Source: Planctomycetota bacterium (GTDB lineage: Bacteria; Planctomycetota; UBA1135). From it: DNA of 64,000 nucleotides. The notes beneath the pieces are model-generated. The model saw only the letters and a program-made list of their open reading frames with translations, ran no database searches and was not told where the DNA came from. Shown in pieces: positions 49,976-59,208 of this stretch. The position numbers and the translations under genes are program-made. Where the stretch lies: the NCBI GenBank assembly GCA_008501825.1, contig QQUA01000013.1, positions 372,001-436,000 on the forward strand, in the 5' to 3' direction. Numbering within the stretch: the first letter of the stretch is position 1; every line of letters begins with the position of its first letter.

Positions 49976-50084
49976 GAGGCTTGTCCGGGTATTCCCGATC
50001 TTGTCGTGATACTCTAAGCCTGCCATCTAAGACCCCGCCTAGATCCGTCCTAGATCGGACCTTGATCGATAGAGAGGCTCGTCG

Positions 50085-52088
50085 ATGCGCTTACGCTTCC
50101 TGGCTCTTGCCGGCAGTCTCTGGCTGCTGACCACACCGCTGATCGGCCAAATCACCGGCGGCGTCGGCAATGCATTGGGGGACGGCAAAGAAGCTCCCAC
50201 TTATGCCGGGCCGGAGGACAAGCTCTTTCCGACCGCCCCGCCGAAAGAAGACCCGGAAGGCCCGACCTTGCCGGCCCCCGCCGGCCTGCAGCCGCGACCG
50301 GGCCCGACCATCGTGTCGGCCAATGTGCCGCCGATCCCGGAAGGTCCCCGAGGTTATTGGATCACGGAAGACGAAACCGAGTGGCTGTGGTGGTGGCGCT
50401 TCCAACGTTGGCAGCACTTTGAAGCGGAAACCCCGGAACCGGCGGAAAGCACCATCACGCCGCGGCCGGAACCGGAAGACCAGGGTCCGGAACCGGCGCC
50501 GGCTCCTTCCGATCAGCTCCAAAAAGAGGCTGCCGAATTCCTGATCGAGTTGTGGCTGCAACAGCCGGAGGAAGCTCCGCTGCGGGCGGCGATTTTGATG
50601 GCTTTGGCTCGCTGCGGCGGGGGCTCGGCAGTCGGCGAGATTCTTCGTTCCGGCTTGGCCGACCGAGATCAGCGGGTTCAAGAAGCCGCCGCTCTGGCTC
50701 TAGGGGCCTATCGGGAGCCCCATGGAATTCCTCTTCTTTGCGCCCTGGTCGCCGACGAAGACCTGGCCCGGAAGCACTTGCAGCGCCATGAAGTCCCCTA
50801 TCGAGTTCGGGCTTTCGCCGCCTACGGCTTGGGCTTGATCGCCTCGGAGTTGCCTTATGCCCCGGTCCGGGCCCAAATCTTCGAGTGCCTGCGCGGAGCC
50901 TTGAGCCAACGCCCTGGGCGCCGCCAGGACGTCCACCAGCACGACGATTTCGGGGCCGCCCTGGTCGCCGCCTTGGGCGTGTTTCCCTATGACGACCGGA
51001 CCAAAGTCCTGCCGGAACTGCTCGCCGTCCTGCGAGACCGGCAGCGTCCGGAACGGGTTCGGACGCAGGCGCCCACGGCCATTGCCAAGCTCTTGGCCGA
51101 CGCTCCGAGGCCGGATGGATTTACCCGCAACGCCTTCGAGCTCATCCGTCGGCAGATGCTGGACCGGGGCGAAAAGGCCGGCGTGCGACAAAGTTGCGCT
51201 CTCGCTTTAGGCCGCTTCGGAACTCAAGCCCCCTTCGCCCAAAGCGCCACCAAAGCCCTGCTACAGGCGCTGGATTTGGGCGGTGATGTCCATCTGCCTC
51301 ACCTCAGCGCCATGGCCCTGGCCGAAATCGCCTCCCGGGAACACCCGATCGGCCAACAACACATCCTTCCGGTCCTGGTCGCCGGCATGGCGCAAGGGCC
51401 GGACATCGATCGCTCCTGGTTCGCCCTGGCCTTGGGTTGGTCTGGAAGCCTGGCCAGACAGGACGGCCGGGCCTTCCCCCACCGGGTCGGCCAAAGCTTG
51501 CTCGGAGCCTATCCCGACGGCAATCAAAGCCGGTTGAAAGCGGCGATCAGCTTGGCCTTGGGCTTGCTGGACTACCGCGGCGCCGAAGCGCAACTGATTG
51601 CCGGTTTGGCCCCGATCGGAAAACCGCTGTTGCGGGCCGAAGCCGCCGCCGGCTTGGCGCTGATGCCTGACGCCGAGGCCCAAAAGGCGGTGTTGGCCGA
51701 GTTGGCTCGCCAGGACCCGCTGGAATTGCCTTATCAAGTCCTTTGCACCGGACTGGCGGTCCAGTCGCCGAAGTTGCTGGAAGACCACCTGCTGGCCGGC
51801 TTGAAGCGCTCCAGCGGCACCTTCCAGGCCGAAGTCGCCGCCGCCACCGCCCTGGGTTGGCTGCGCAATCCAGAATTGCTGGAGCCCTTGAAGGGACTCG
51901 CCACCGGAGCTCACCCCTACTTCGTTCAAGTGGCGGCGGTGACGTCCATCGGCCGCTTGGCGGAGCCCGGCCCGCAAGGAGATCGCCCGCGCTGGAACGC
52001 CCCCTATCTGGATTTGCTGAATCCCTATCATGCTCCCGATACTCTGATCGGGTCCGCCGAGCTTCCGGGAGTCTGCGACCGCTTCTAA
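50085..52088 (+). CDS. Secreted HEAT-repeat protein A
   Basis: 667 residues from ATG at 50085 with AGAGAGG upstream. The signal peptide LRFLALAGSLWLLTTPLIGQ is followed by a Pro/Glu-rich stretch (residues 40-145) that contains the marker ETEWLWWWRFQRWQHFE. From about 150 on come HEAT-like helical repeats (AALALGAYREPHGIPLLCAL, AYGLGLIASELPYAPVRAQI, AISLALGLLDY). The next gene encodes a paralog with the same layout. Such WW-marked HEAT proteins seem characteristic of this lineage. They are probably periplasmic or surface scaffolds; function unknown. Confidence 0.78.
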   Translation: MRLRFLALAGSLWLLTTPLIGQITGGVGNALGDGKEAPTYAGPEDKLFPTAPPKEDPEGPTLPAPAGLQPRPGPTIVSANVPPIPEGPRGYWITEDETEWLWWWRFQRWQHFEAETPEPAESTITPRPEPEDQGPEPAPAPSDQLQKEAAEFLIELWLQQPEEAPLRAAILMALARCGGGSAVGEILRSGLADRDQRVQEAAALALGAYREPHGIPLLCALVADEDLARKHLQRHEVPYRVRAFAAYGLGLIASELPYAPVRAQIFECLRGALSQRPGRRQDVHQHDDFGAALVAALGVFPYDDRTKVLPELLAVLRDRQRPERVRTQAPTAIAKLLADAPRPDGFTRNAFELIRRQMLDRGEKAGVRQSCALALGRFGTQAPFAQSATKALLQALDLGGDVHLPHLSAMALAEIASREHPIGQQHILPVLVAGMAQGPDIDRSWFALALGWSGSLARQDGRAFPHRVGQSLLGAYPDGNQSRLKAAISLALGLLDYRGAEAQLIAGLAPIGKPLLRAEAAAGLALMPDAEAQKAVLAELARQDPLELPYQVLCTGLAVQSPKLLEDHLLAGLKRSSGTFQAEVAAATALGWLRNPELLEPLKGLATGAHPYFVQVAAVTSIGRLAEPGPQGDRPRWNAPYLDLLNPYHAPDTLIGSAELPGVCDRF

Positions 52089-52236
52089 TCCCAGCGGTTG
52101 TGGTCGTTACCTGAGGGTAACCCCAAACCCGGACCTGGCCCCAAATCCTGTTGGTACACTCTTTGCTCGTTAGAAGGAGGACCCTGGCCGCCTCGGGCAA
52201 GGGTTGACCTGTTCGACTCCCGTCCAGGAGAATTCG

Positions 52237-54249
52237 ATGACTCGCTGGTTCATTCCTGTAACCCTCGTTGCCACCCTGGCCTTCGGCGCCGACGCCATGG
52301 CCCACGGTGGTACTTACCGGGGTCCTGGGGATACGGTGCCTCCCGCTGGCGGAGGTGCTGCGACTCCCACGGCTCCCACGGCCCCCACGGCTCCTGCCAC
52401 CCCTTCGACGCCGGCTGCGGCGACCCCCGCAACTCCTACCAGCCCGACCACCCCGACGGTGGTCACCGCCCCGACGGTCCAGCCCACCCAGCAAGCGGTA
52501 ACCGGCCCGTCCACCGGACCGGACCTCACCACCTGGGAATTCTGGTGGGAATTCAACAAGGAGCCCTATCTCAACCTGAAAGCCAAGGTTCAAGACAAAG
52601 GCACCTCCACCGGTGAAGCGGACGGTTTGATCGGGCTCGGCGGTCTTAGCACCAAGAGCAACACGCTGGCACCTTCCGCCGGCCAAATCTCCAACTTGAT
52701 CCTGCCGGCTTTGCAGGATTCGTTACAAAACGACGAAAACCGCGACATCCTGTCCTCGGACCTGGTGGCCCTGGCCAAGATCGGTCGCGATCCGAATCTA
52801 CCGACTCTGTTCCAACCCTTCCTGAAGCACACCCAGCAGGAAATCGCCGAAACCGGCGCCTTGGCTTTCGGCATCCTGCAAGATGCTCAGGCCATTCCGG
52901 TGTTGAAGGAGTTGCTGAACGATTCGCCTGCCGGCCGCCGCATGGTGGGCAGCCAAACCGACATTCCTTTCCGGACCCGGACCTTTGCCGCTTATGGCTT
53001 GGGTTTGATCGGTCACGCGGTGAATGACCAAGCCCTGAAACAGGACATCGCCGACACCTTGTGGACCACGCTGACTACCGACACTTCCTCGTTTAAGGAT
53101 TTGCGGGTAGCGTCCGTGGTTTCCCTCGGCTTGCTGCGCTTGGAAAACCCCGCCGACTTGGTGGCCAAGCTGAGCGAGTACCTGAACAACGAGGACAACG
53201 GCTTCCTGGAAAAATCGCACTGCCCCAACGCCATCGCCAAGCTTTTGCGGGACGGCAACAGCGACGCCGCCAGCGTGCAAACTGCCGTGGATTTGTTCAT
53301 GGGCTTGCTCAGTAAGAAGAGCACCAAGAACGAGGTTCGCCAATCCTGCGTCCAGGCTTTGGGCATGGTGGCCGACGGCAACGCGCCTTACGCCAGCAAA
53401 GTGGTCAAGACCCTGATCGACATTTCCGCCAAGGGCCGCGATCGCCAGGAAAAGAACTTCACCGCCGTTTCTCTGGCCTACGTCGGCGCCACGGTGGCGA
53501 ATAACCACCCGATTCGGTCCCAGATCACCGAGTTCTTGATCAAGAACGTGCAAAAGGGCAGCACCGCCTACCGGCCCTGGTCGGCTTTGGCTTTGGGCGT
53601 CATGTCCTTCAAGGTGAACCAAGCCGGCGGCCAAGTCGCCTCCTTGGTACCGCGTACCGTGCTGGAGAAGTTCAAGAAGACCAAAGCCCCGTCGGAGAAG
53701 GCCTGCTACGCCATCTCCTTGGGCTTGATGAAGAACGAACAGGCCAAGTCCGAAATCCGGGAAGCTCTAGAGACCGCCAGCGATCCCGACTTGCGGGGTT
53801 ATCTTTGCGTTTCTTTGGGTCTGTTGAGCGCCCGGGAACACAAAGACTACATTTCCAGCGTGGTCAAAGAATCCAAGCGCATGCCCAATCTGTTGCAACA
53901 AGCCTCCATTGGCTTGGGTTTGATGAGCGACCGGGCTGTAGTCGATGCCTTGGTGGATTTGATGAAGGGCGACTCCGATGGACCTCCGGCCTTGGCGGTG
54001 TTGTCCGCGACTGCGACCGCTCTTGGTTTCATCGGCGATCAACGCTCGGTTCGACCGCTGGTGGACATGCTGCAAAATGATGAAGTCACTCCGTTAGGAC
54101 GAGCCTTCGCCGCCGTGGCCTTGGGCATCGTTGCCGACAAGGAACTTCTGCCCTGGAACTCGAAGATCGCCGAGGATCTGAACTACCGCGCCGCGGTGGA
54201 CACCTTGACCGATCCGAATGGATCCACCGGCATCCTGGACATTCTGTAA
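52237..54249 (+). CDS. Secreted HEAT-repeat protein B (paralog of A)
   Basis: 670 residues from ATG at 52237 with AGGAG seven bases upstream. A signal peptide (WFIPVTLVATLAFGADAMAH) precedes a Thr/Pro/Ala low-complexity segment (residues 30-95, PTAPTAPTAPATPSTP), then the marker TTWEFWWEFNKEPYLNLKAK and about 12 HEAT-like repeats (AFGILQDAQAIPVLKELL, AYGLGLIGHAVN, AVSLAYVGATVANNHPI). Marker, repeat order and neighbouring position show it is a tandem duplicate of protein A. A strong terminator follows its stop. Confidence 0.8.
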   Translation: MTRWFIPVTLVATLAFGADAMAHGGTYRGPGDTVPPAGGGAATPTAPTAPTAPATPSTPAAATPATPTSPTTPTVVTAPTVQPTQQAVTGPSTGPDLTTWEFWWEFNKEPYLNLKAKVQDKGTSTGEADGLIGLGGLSTKSNTLAPSAGQISNLILPALQDSLQNDENRDILSSDLVALAKIGRDPNLPTLFQPFLKHTQQEIAETGALAFGILQDAQAIPVLKELLNDSPAGRRMVGSQTDIPFRTRTFAAYGLGLIGHAVNDQALKQDIADTLWTTLTTDTSSFKDLRVASVVSLGLLRLENPADLVAKLSEYLNNEDNGFLEKSHCPNAIAKLLRDGNSDAASVQTAVDLFMGLLSKKSTKNEVRQSCVQALGMVADGNAPYASKVVKTLIDISAKGRDRQEKNFTAVSLAYVGATVANNHPIRSQITEFLIKNVQKGSTAYRPWSALALGVMSFKVNQAGGQVASLVPRTVLEKFKKTKAPSEKACYAISLGLMKNEQAKSEIREALETASDPDLRGYLCVSLGLLSAREHKDYISSVVKESKRMPNLLQQASIGLGLMSDRAVVDALVDLMKGDSDGPPALAVLSATATALGFIGDQRSVRPLVDMLQNDEVTPLGRAFAAVALGIVADKELLPWNSKIAEDLNYRAAVDTLTDPNGSTGILDIL

Positions 54250-54287
54250 GCCGAATCGGTTTCGAACGCAGTCCGCCTTCGAAACGT

Positions 54288-54325
54288 GCACGGGAGAAAG
54301 CCAAGCTTTCTCCCGTGCTTTTTTT
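54288..54325 (+). terminator. Rho-independent terminator after HEAT protein B
   Basis: GCACGGGAGAAAG (54288-54300), loop CCAAG, CTTTCTCCCGTGC (54306-54318), then seven T: a perfect 13-bp stem with U tract, the clearest terminator in the window. Confidence 0.92.
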
Positions 54326-54382
54326 ATCGAGACCGATTCGAAACTCTTTCTTCGGAATCGGCGTTTGACCGGGCATCCTTCC

Positions 54383-55510
54383 TTACTTCTTCATCAAGGA
54401 TAAAACGGTGGAAAACAAGGCGGCGGTCTGAAAGGCTCGCCTTCCCTGTTCAAAGAAATGATCGACGCTAGGTTCCAGTAAAACCAAGCCCCCTGGAAAG
54501 ACTTCATCGGCCAGGAGAGTAAGCCCGTCATTGGGTCCGTATTCACGCATACAAGCGTAGCCGAAACTACCGCGGGAGCTGATGTTGCCGGACAAAGGAA
54601 CTGCAATGTAACTAAGCAGGAGAATGTGGTCGGCAAAGGACAACTTTCCAAACACGGTTCGCCGGAGATCGGTGCGCATGCTGCGCAAACCTTGGAGACC
54701 GAATCCTTGGAGCCGGAACTTTAACCAGCCCAGCCAAACCAGGTCCGGTTCCAAAACCCGATCGGCCAGCGGAGATCCCCGGAGAACGCCACCAACGCTA
54801 AGCCAAGCTTTCACGTTTTTCCTTTCCTTCGATGGCAAAAGACGGCCAAGCGCCAGGGCGACTTCTGCGCTGGATTTACTGGCACTGACCAAAATGAGAT
54901 GCGGGAATCGTTTCGAATACTTCCGAATGGCATTCGCCACCTTTTCGGCGTTTTCTTCAACAGTTCCGTTCTCGTCGAGAGCTACCCGATGGTTCTCCAC
55001 ACCCATGGTCCGGAGGATGGTCCGTTGCAGCTCAAGATCGGCTCCGGTTTCTGATCCATGGGAAAGGTAAAACCAGCCAGGTACCAAAAGAACGCACACG
55101 CCTTCGGAGCCGACCGGTGCCACCGGTTTCGATGGAGACAAAGCTCGAAGCCGATCCAGCTCCCTTTCGTAAAGGCGGCGCACCGCGGCATTCGCAGGTT
55201 GACCGGCGATTGACTCCACCCACAGCAAAGTAGCTACGTCCGGCGAGTAGCGCTTCGCCAATACCTCAAGCTCGGCGGAAGACAAAACCCATGGGGAAGA
55301 AATCAAACCGCGTCGCAGCAGCTTCAAGTCCACCGGTAAGGTGCCGGCCAGATAATCCCTGGCCATTTCACTGTCTACCGGGCCGGTGAATTCGTAGCCA
55401 GCGACGGTGCCTTGGGCGGGAAATTGGGGAGGGCTGCTGCAGCAAGCCACGGTCACCAAGGCCGTGGCCAAGCTTAATAGTTGACCGGTCGTCTTTTTTC
55501 TGAAGGTCAT
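54383..55510 (-). CDS. Lipoprotein with alpha/beta-hydrolase-like domain
   Basis: 375 residues from ATG at 55510 with AAGGGG upstream. The N-terminus (LLSLATALVTVACCSS) is a lipoprotein signal with Cys in VACC. The body has CVLLVPGWFYLSHGSETG near residue 145, similar to the first strand and oxyanion region of lipases, and LILVSASKSSAEVALALG in the place of the nucleophile elbow, with Ser in SASKSS instead of GxSxG. A late VDHFF His could complete a triad. An element shared with the TetR gene lies inside its first codons. Confidence 0.6.
   Translation of the reverse strand: MTFRKKTTGQLLSLATALVTVACCSSPPQFPAQGTVAGYEFTGPVDSEMARDYLAGTLPVDLKLLRRGLISSPWVLSSAELEVLAKRYSPDVATLLWVESIAGQPANAAVRRLYERELDRLRALSPSKPVAPVGSEGVCVLLVPGWFYLSHGSETGADLELQRTILRTMGVENHRVALDENGTVEENAEKVANAIRKYSKRFPHLILVSASKSSAEVALALGRLLPSKERKNVKAWLSVGGVLRGSPLADRVLEPDLVWLGWLKFRLQGFGLQGLRSMRTDLRRTVFGKLSFADHILLLSYIAVPLSGNISSRGSFGYACMREYGPNDGLTLLADEVFPGGLVLLEPSVDHFFEQGRRAFQTAALFSTVLSLMKK
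55475..55495 (-). promoter_or_regulatory. Copy 1 of TetR-linked element, inside the lipoprotein gene start
   Basis: Minus strand reads AAGACGACCGGTCA, two bases, then TATTA, containing the palindromic core GACCGGTC. It matches the element at 56188-56208 in 19 of 21 positions. It covers codons 6-12 of the lipoprotein gene, so it could be an internal operator or a coding duplication. Confidence 0.4.
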
Positions 55511-55566
55511 TTTTTTCCCCTTCTGGATCGTCTGGATTCTGGCTTTGGATCCGCCAGGCTCCGCTC

Positions 55567-56181
55567 TCAGGAGGAGCCCCCGGAAGGGCCGCCCAGCAAG
55601 TCGTCGAACACGATCTGAATGCACTCCGCCAATGGCGAAACATCATCCTGGATCTTCATTCGGATGAGGGCCCCTTCCCAAGCATTGATCAGGAAGTCGG
55701 CAAGCAATGCCGCCGGCCGGGCGGCGGAAATCTCGCCTCTGGCTTGGGCAAGTTCGATGATCTCGGCAAAGGTTTCCCGCCAGGAAACCATGGTCTCGCG
55801 CAAGGCTCGGGATATGGCTGGCTCTTCTCCGTCCAGCTCGGCTCCGAGATTACCCACCAAACAACCACCGCGAGCTCCATTGGCGGTGAATCGCTCCATC
55901 AACTGCTCGAAGAACTGGAGCAAAGCCCGCCGAGGGCTTTCTTGACCGGCTTCTCGCAGCTTCGCCAGTTCCTCCTCAAAGACTTCGGCGTAGCGCCGGA
56001 CCACCGCCGCCCCGAAAGCCACCTTGCTCGGGAAGTAGCTGTAGAAAGAGCCTTTGGGCACTCCGACTTGATCCACCAACTCCTGCAAGCCGGTGTTGTG
56101 AAAACCACGGGACCTCAGGAGTTCGACCCCTAAGTCCAGCAAAGCTTCCCGCTTTCGTTGAGAGCGTTTAGGACGAGGCAC
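55567..56181 (-). CDS. TetR/AcrR-family transcriptional regulator
   Basis: About 204 residues from GTG at 56181; the frame extends to an ATG at 56217, but that start would place the putative operator inside the gene. The DNA-binding domain is REALLDLGVELLRSRGFHNT followed by GLQELVDQVGVPKGSFYSYF and PSKVAFGAAVVRRY. The C-terminal ligand domain (RGGCLVGNLGAELDGEEPAI) resembles the TetR_C_16/AcuR-like group. It probably represses itself and the downstream lipoprotein gene, 56 bases after its stop, because a palindromic element lies before it and a copy lies in that gene. Confidence 0.85.
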   Translation of the reverse strand: MPRPKRSQRKREALLDLGVELLRSRGFHNTGLQELVDQVGVPKGSFYSYFPSKVAFGAAVVRRYAEVFEEELAKLREAGQESPRRALLQFFEQLMERFTANGARGGCLVGNLGAELDGEEPAISRALRETMVSWRETFAEIIELAQARGEISAARPAALLADFLINAWEGALIRMKIQDDVSPLAECIQIVFDDLLGGPSGGSS

Positions 56182-56187
56182 GCCCAA

Positions 56188-56208
56188 TAATATATGACCG
56201 GTCGTCTT
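56188..56208 (-). promoter_or_regulatory. Copy 2 of TetR-linked element, just before the TetR start
   Basis: Minus strand AAGACGACCGGTCA, two bases, TATTA; core palindrome GACCGGTC, only 6 bases upstream of the GTG start at 56181. TetR-family operators are usually such palindromes in their own promoter, and TATATTAT may be the -10 region. Confidence 0.5.
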
Positions 56209-56217
56209 GAAACGCAA

Positions 56218-57036
56218 TCAGAATCCGCCTTCGTCGTCGTAGCGAAACTCGGCCAACAGCTCCCGGCGGCCAATACGCAAAGTGTCGCCCCGGGGCCGTT
56301 CCACGAACACCGCCACCAATTCCTCGGCGTCCCATTCAAAATCAAAAATCCGGCACCGTCCCCGGCGTTCCGAGAGTAAATGATCACCGTAATTGAGCCA
56401 GCCGAGGTCCTGCTCTTGGAGCTCCAAACCCTCGTCGAACACGTCTTCGGGGTGAACCGGCCCGACCAGAGTGAATAGATCGTCTTCACGGATGCGCCAG
56501 AACTTGCGATCGGTATCCACCGGAGCCTCGGCCTCCTCAGGCTCCGTGGGCTCGGTCGGCTTCGGCGAAGACTGGGTGAGCGCCCCCTCGGATTCTCCAG
56601 CCGGCCTTTCCTCCTGAGAAATCGTGGAAGGATTGGACAACTCAAAAACCGCTGCCGGTTCTTCGTCCACTGCTTCGGCTTCCAAATCGAAGCGCTGAAC
56701 CTGTTGCCGCCCTTCCAAAAAGGCCAACAAGTCCTCGCCATACTCCTCCAAATCGGTTTGTGCCGGCAGCTCCACCTGCAAAACCAAATGGCCTTTATCG
56801 GCCTGACGCAAAAAGGCGGCGCGAGGTTTCGAAAGCATCTCGGGCCAATCTTGGAGTAAAAACCGAGTGCCCAGAGAACCGGTCTTTTGCCAAGCAATTT
56901 CGGCCAGCACTCCGTTGCGCCGGCAAAGCTCTTGCAACCAGGCTTCCAACCGTTGGGGAGCCAGACGACGTTGCCAGCGGAACTCAGGTCCGCCGTGCAG
57001 TACCAGACGTCCCGATTTCCTTTTTCGGAAGATCAA
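56218..57036 (-). CDS. Hypothetical acidic protein, last gene of the purM unit
   Basis: 272 residues from TTG at 57036, which follows the upstream stop by 2 bases; the frame is open further but would overlap the previous gene by 80 bases. The N-terminal 100 residues form a mixed domain (SGRLVLHGGPEFRW, LEAWLQELCRRNGVL), residues 140-190 are an acidic, Pro/Glu-rich linker, and the C-terminal 90 form another domain (RKFWRIREDDLFTLVGPVHP). The N-terminal part resembles a short metal-dependent hydrolase-type pattern (LVLHGGPEFRWQRRL) but I cannot assign a family. Confidence 0.6.
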   Translation of the reverse strand: MIFRKRKSGRLVLHGGPEFRWQRRLAPQRLEAWLQELCRRNGVLAEIAWQKTGSLGTRFLLQDWPEMLSKPRAAFLRQADKGHLVLQVELPAQTDLEEYGEDLLAFLEGRQQVQRFDLEAEAVDEEPAAVFELSNPSTISQEERPAGESEGALTQSSPKPTEPTEPEEAEAPVDTDRKFWRIREDDLFTLVGPVHPEDVFDEGLELQEQDLGWLNYGDHLLSERRGRCRIFDFEWDAEELVAVFVERPRGDTLRIGRRELLAEFRYDDEGGF

Positions 57037-57038
57037 GG

Positions 57039-57638
57039 CTAGGCGGTGCTTCGACGAAGGGTCAAGAACAGGGCGAAAACCAAACCGGCGGCGGCCAGCG
57101 GCAAGCCAAGGCTTTTCCAACCGCCTCCTTGCATGTTTCGGTCATTTTCCAGGAAAGCCTGATAGCGATGCAACAAGGCTTGCACTTCCTGGATTTGATT
57201 CGGAGGCTGCAAAGCATGCCTTTGCAGCCATTGCTGGCACATTTCGACCACCCGGGCTTCGGATCCCGGTTTGGAAGCCTCGATGTGAAGGAGATAGCGC
57301 TCGGCCTCCGGATCCCCGGGGCTGCGGGCCAACATTTCCCCCGCCACCCGTTTGGCTTCGCCATAAGCGGTGGCCTGGTAGTAGCGATGGACCTGGGACA
57401 AAAGCCCCTGCCAAAAGAGTTCCGGCTCCCATTCCGCCTCGGCCACGGCTTGATCGGGCAGTCGCCAATGCCACTGCAAAAGGGTCCTGGCATCGGTCAG
57501 CGGCGCAAAGGGATCGTCAGGGACCTGACAACTCCAAGCCGGAGTGGCGGTCCCCACCAACCAGAGCAACAATGCCAAACCAAGCCGCTGAAGCCCAGCG
57601 AAGTTGGGCAATCGGCAAGGTGGGCGGAACTCAAGCAT
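57039..57638 (-). CDS. Exported protein with C-terminal membrane anchor, unknown function
   Basis: 199 residues from ATG at 57638, overlapping the previous stop by 8 bases. A signal peptide (LGLALLLWLVGTATPAWSC) is followed by a helical, TPR-like body (RYYQATAYGEAKRVAGEMLA, QALLHRYQAFLEN) and a final membrane segment (LGLPLAAAGLVFALFLTLRR). This layout resembles the membrane-anchored TPR partners of BatA/BatD-type systems, but no vWA proteins are nearby. It lies in the tight minus-strand unit led by purM. Confidence 0.6.
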   Translation of the reverse strand: MLEFRPPCRLPNFAGLQRLGLALLLWLVGTATPAWSCQVPDDPFAPLTDARTLLQWHWRLPDQAVAEAEWEPELFWQGLLSQVHRYYQATAYGEAKRVAGEMLARSPGDPEAERYLLHIEASKPGSEARVVEMCQQWLQRHALQPPNQIQEVQALLHRYQAFLENDRNMQGGGWKSLGLPLAAAGLVFALFLTLRRSTA

Positions 57639-59208
57639 CGCTAGTCAACCAAAGCCGGGCCTGAGCCAAGGCCAAAGGATTGCGATCATCTCGAAAGGGT
57701 TCCACCGTTTCAGCAGGCGCCCCATCCAGAACTTGTCCGGGAAGACAGGCCGCCCCCACCGTCACCGGCACTTTCGATGGCATGACTTCCGCTAAATATT
57801 CCAACTTGGGAAAGGGTCGATCCTTGCGGGCGAAAAGCATTAAATTGCGACTGAGAGAGACCCGGTGCAAGCGCAGATGATCGCCGAAAGCCTCGGCCAA
57901 GGTGGCTCGAAGAGTGGCAGTAAATCCCCCTTGCTCGGTCTCCGACCAAGGATCTTCGGAACTGCCGACGTTGACGGCGAAGACGCCGCCTGGGCGCAAA
58001 TGCCCGGCGACTTCGTGAAAAAATTCCACCGTGGCCAAGTGCAGGGGAATTTCAAATTGACGGGCATAAGCATCCAAAAGAATGAAGTCCAAATCTTGCG
58101 GTGCACTGCGCAATTGAGCCCGAGCGTCGACTCCGGCAAGAATTTGAATTTGAGGCGGCAATTCGACCGGCATCGGCAGATAGCGCTTCCCCAACTCCAC
58201 GATGGCCGGATCCAGTTCCACGCCTACCGCTTCCCACTCCAAGCCCTGCAAGGCCGCCGCCACCGGCCCCATGGTGGCTCCGGTTCCGAATCCCAAATTC
58301 CAAAACCGAACCGGTTGTTGGCTTTCCCGGCCTTCCAGAGCGTAAAGCGGTGCCAGTAAAAATAAGTCGTAATAGCCGCCGGGCCACAGGCTGCGGGGCA
58401 ACCATCGAGCTTGATAGGAATCCAAGCCCTCGTTCATTTGCAACCAGCGTTCTCCATCGGAAAACTGCACCACTCGCAATCGCTGATAAGGAGTCTCGGC
58501 GACTTCCAAAACCTTGGCTTCCAAACCGGAAGCCTCGGTGGGCAAATTGGCCCGATGGCCGGCGTCTTGCCAAGTCAGCGGCAAGGCAGGAAAGATCAAA
58601 ACCGCCAACCAAGTTTTGGGGGCTCGGGCTAAAAGCAAGCCGGCGAGAACTAAAACCGCCGCCACCAAGGCCAAGGTCAAGCGGGTTCCCAAACTCGGAA
58701 TGGCGACGAAACTACTGCCGAAAACGCCGAGCAGGGAACCGACGGTTCCACAGGCCGAGATTTCGCCGGCTGCCCCTCCGGCTCCTTTTTGTTTCGCTCG
58801 CGACTCCACCAAGAGCGGCGCCACCATGGCCAACAGCAACACCGGAGGGGCGAAGAAAAGCAAAGCACAGGTCAGGGAGCCACCGAGAAACAAGCCGGCG
58901 GCTTTCTCGAGGGCCAAACCTGCACCCGGTAAAAACCAAGCCGCGACCCAGGGAAGCAGCATCAAACCGGTGGCGATCAAAAGACCCCCAGCCAGAAGCA
59001 ACTGCCCGGCCAGGCGTTCCGGAGCGGAGCTTTTCCGAGCGCTTCGTCCTCCCAACCAGCCGCCGGCGGCCATGGCCAGAAGGACGACGCCGATCTGGTT
59101 ACTCCAAACCAGCGAAGAGGCCCCAAACCAAGGAGCCAGCCAATGAACTCCAAGGATCTCCAGGCTTAAGACGGCGAAACCGGCCAGGCCGGCTGCCAGC
59201 AGGATCAC
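57631..59208 (-). CDS. Membrane-fused spermidine-synthase-like protein
   Basis: 525 residues from GTG at 59208, overlapping the previous stop (GTGA). The N-terminal 200 residues contain about six to seven hydrophobic helices (GLAGFAVLSLEILGVHWLAP, NQIGVVLLAMAAGGWLGG). The C-terminal half has the spermidine-synthase fold: FWNLGFGTGATMGPVAAALQ, AVGVELDPAIVELGKRYLP, DFILLDAYARQFEIPLHL and HLRPGGVFAVNVG. Polyamine-specific residues are not clear. Such fusions are widespread in bacteria, and their true reaction is mostly unknown; a membrane aminopropyl- or methyltransferase is a guess. Confidence 0.78.
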   Translation of the reverse strand: MILLAAGLAGFAVLSLEILGVHWLAPWFGASSLVWSNQIGVVLLAMAAGGWLGGRSARKSSAPERLAGQLLLAGGLLIATGLMLLPWVAAWFLPGAGLALEKAAGLFLGGSLTCALLFFAPPVLLLAMVAPLLVESRAKQKGAGGAAGEISACGTVGSLLGVFGSSFVAIPSLGTRLTLALVAAVLVLAGLLLARAPKTWLAVLIFPALPLTWQDAGHRANLPTEASGLEAKVLEVAETPYQRLRVVQFSDGERWLQMNEGLDSYQARWLPRSLWPGGYYDLFLLAPLYALEGRESQQPVRFWNLGFGTGATMGPVAAALQGLEWEAVGVELDPAIVELGKRYLPMPVELPPQIQILAGVDARAQLRSAPQDLDFILLDAYARQFEIPLHLATVEFFHEVAGHLRPGGVFAVNVGSSEDPWSETEQGGFTATLRATLAEAFGDHLRLHRVSLSRNLMLFARKDRPFPKLEYLAEVMPSKVPVTVGAACLPGQVLDGAPAETVEPFRDDRNPLALAQARLWLTSDA

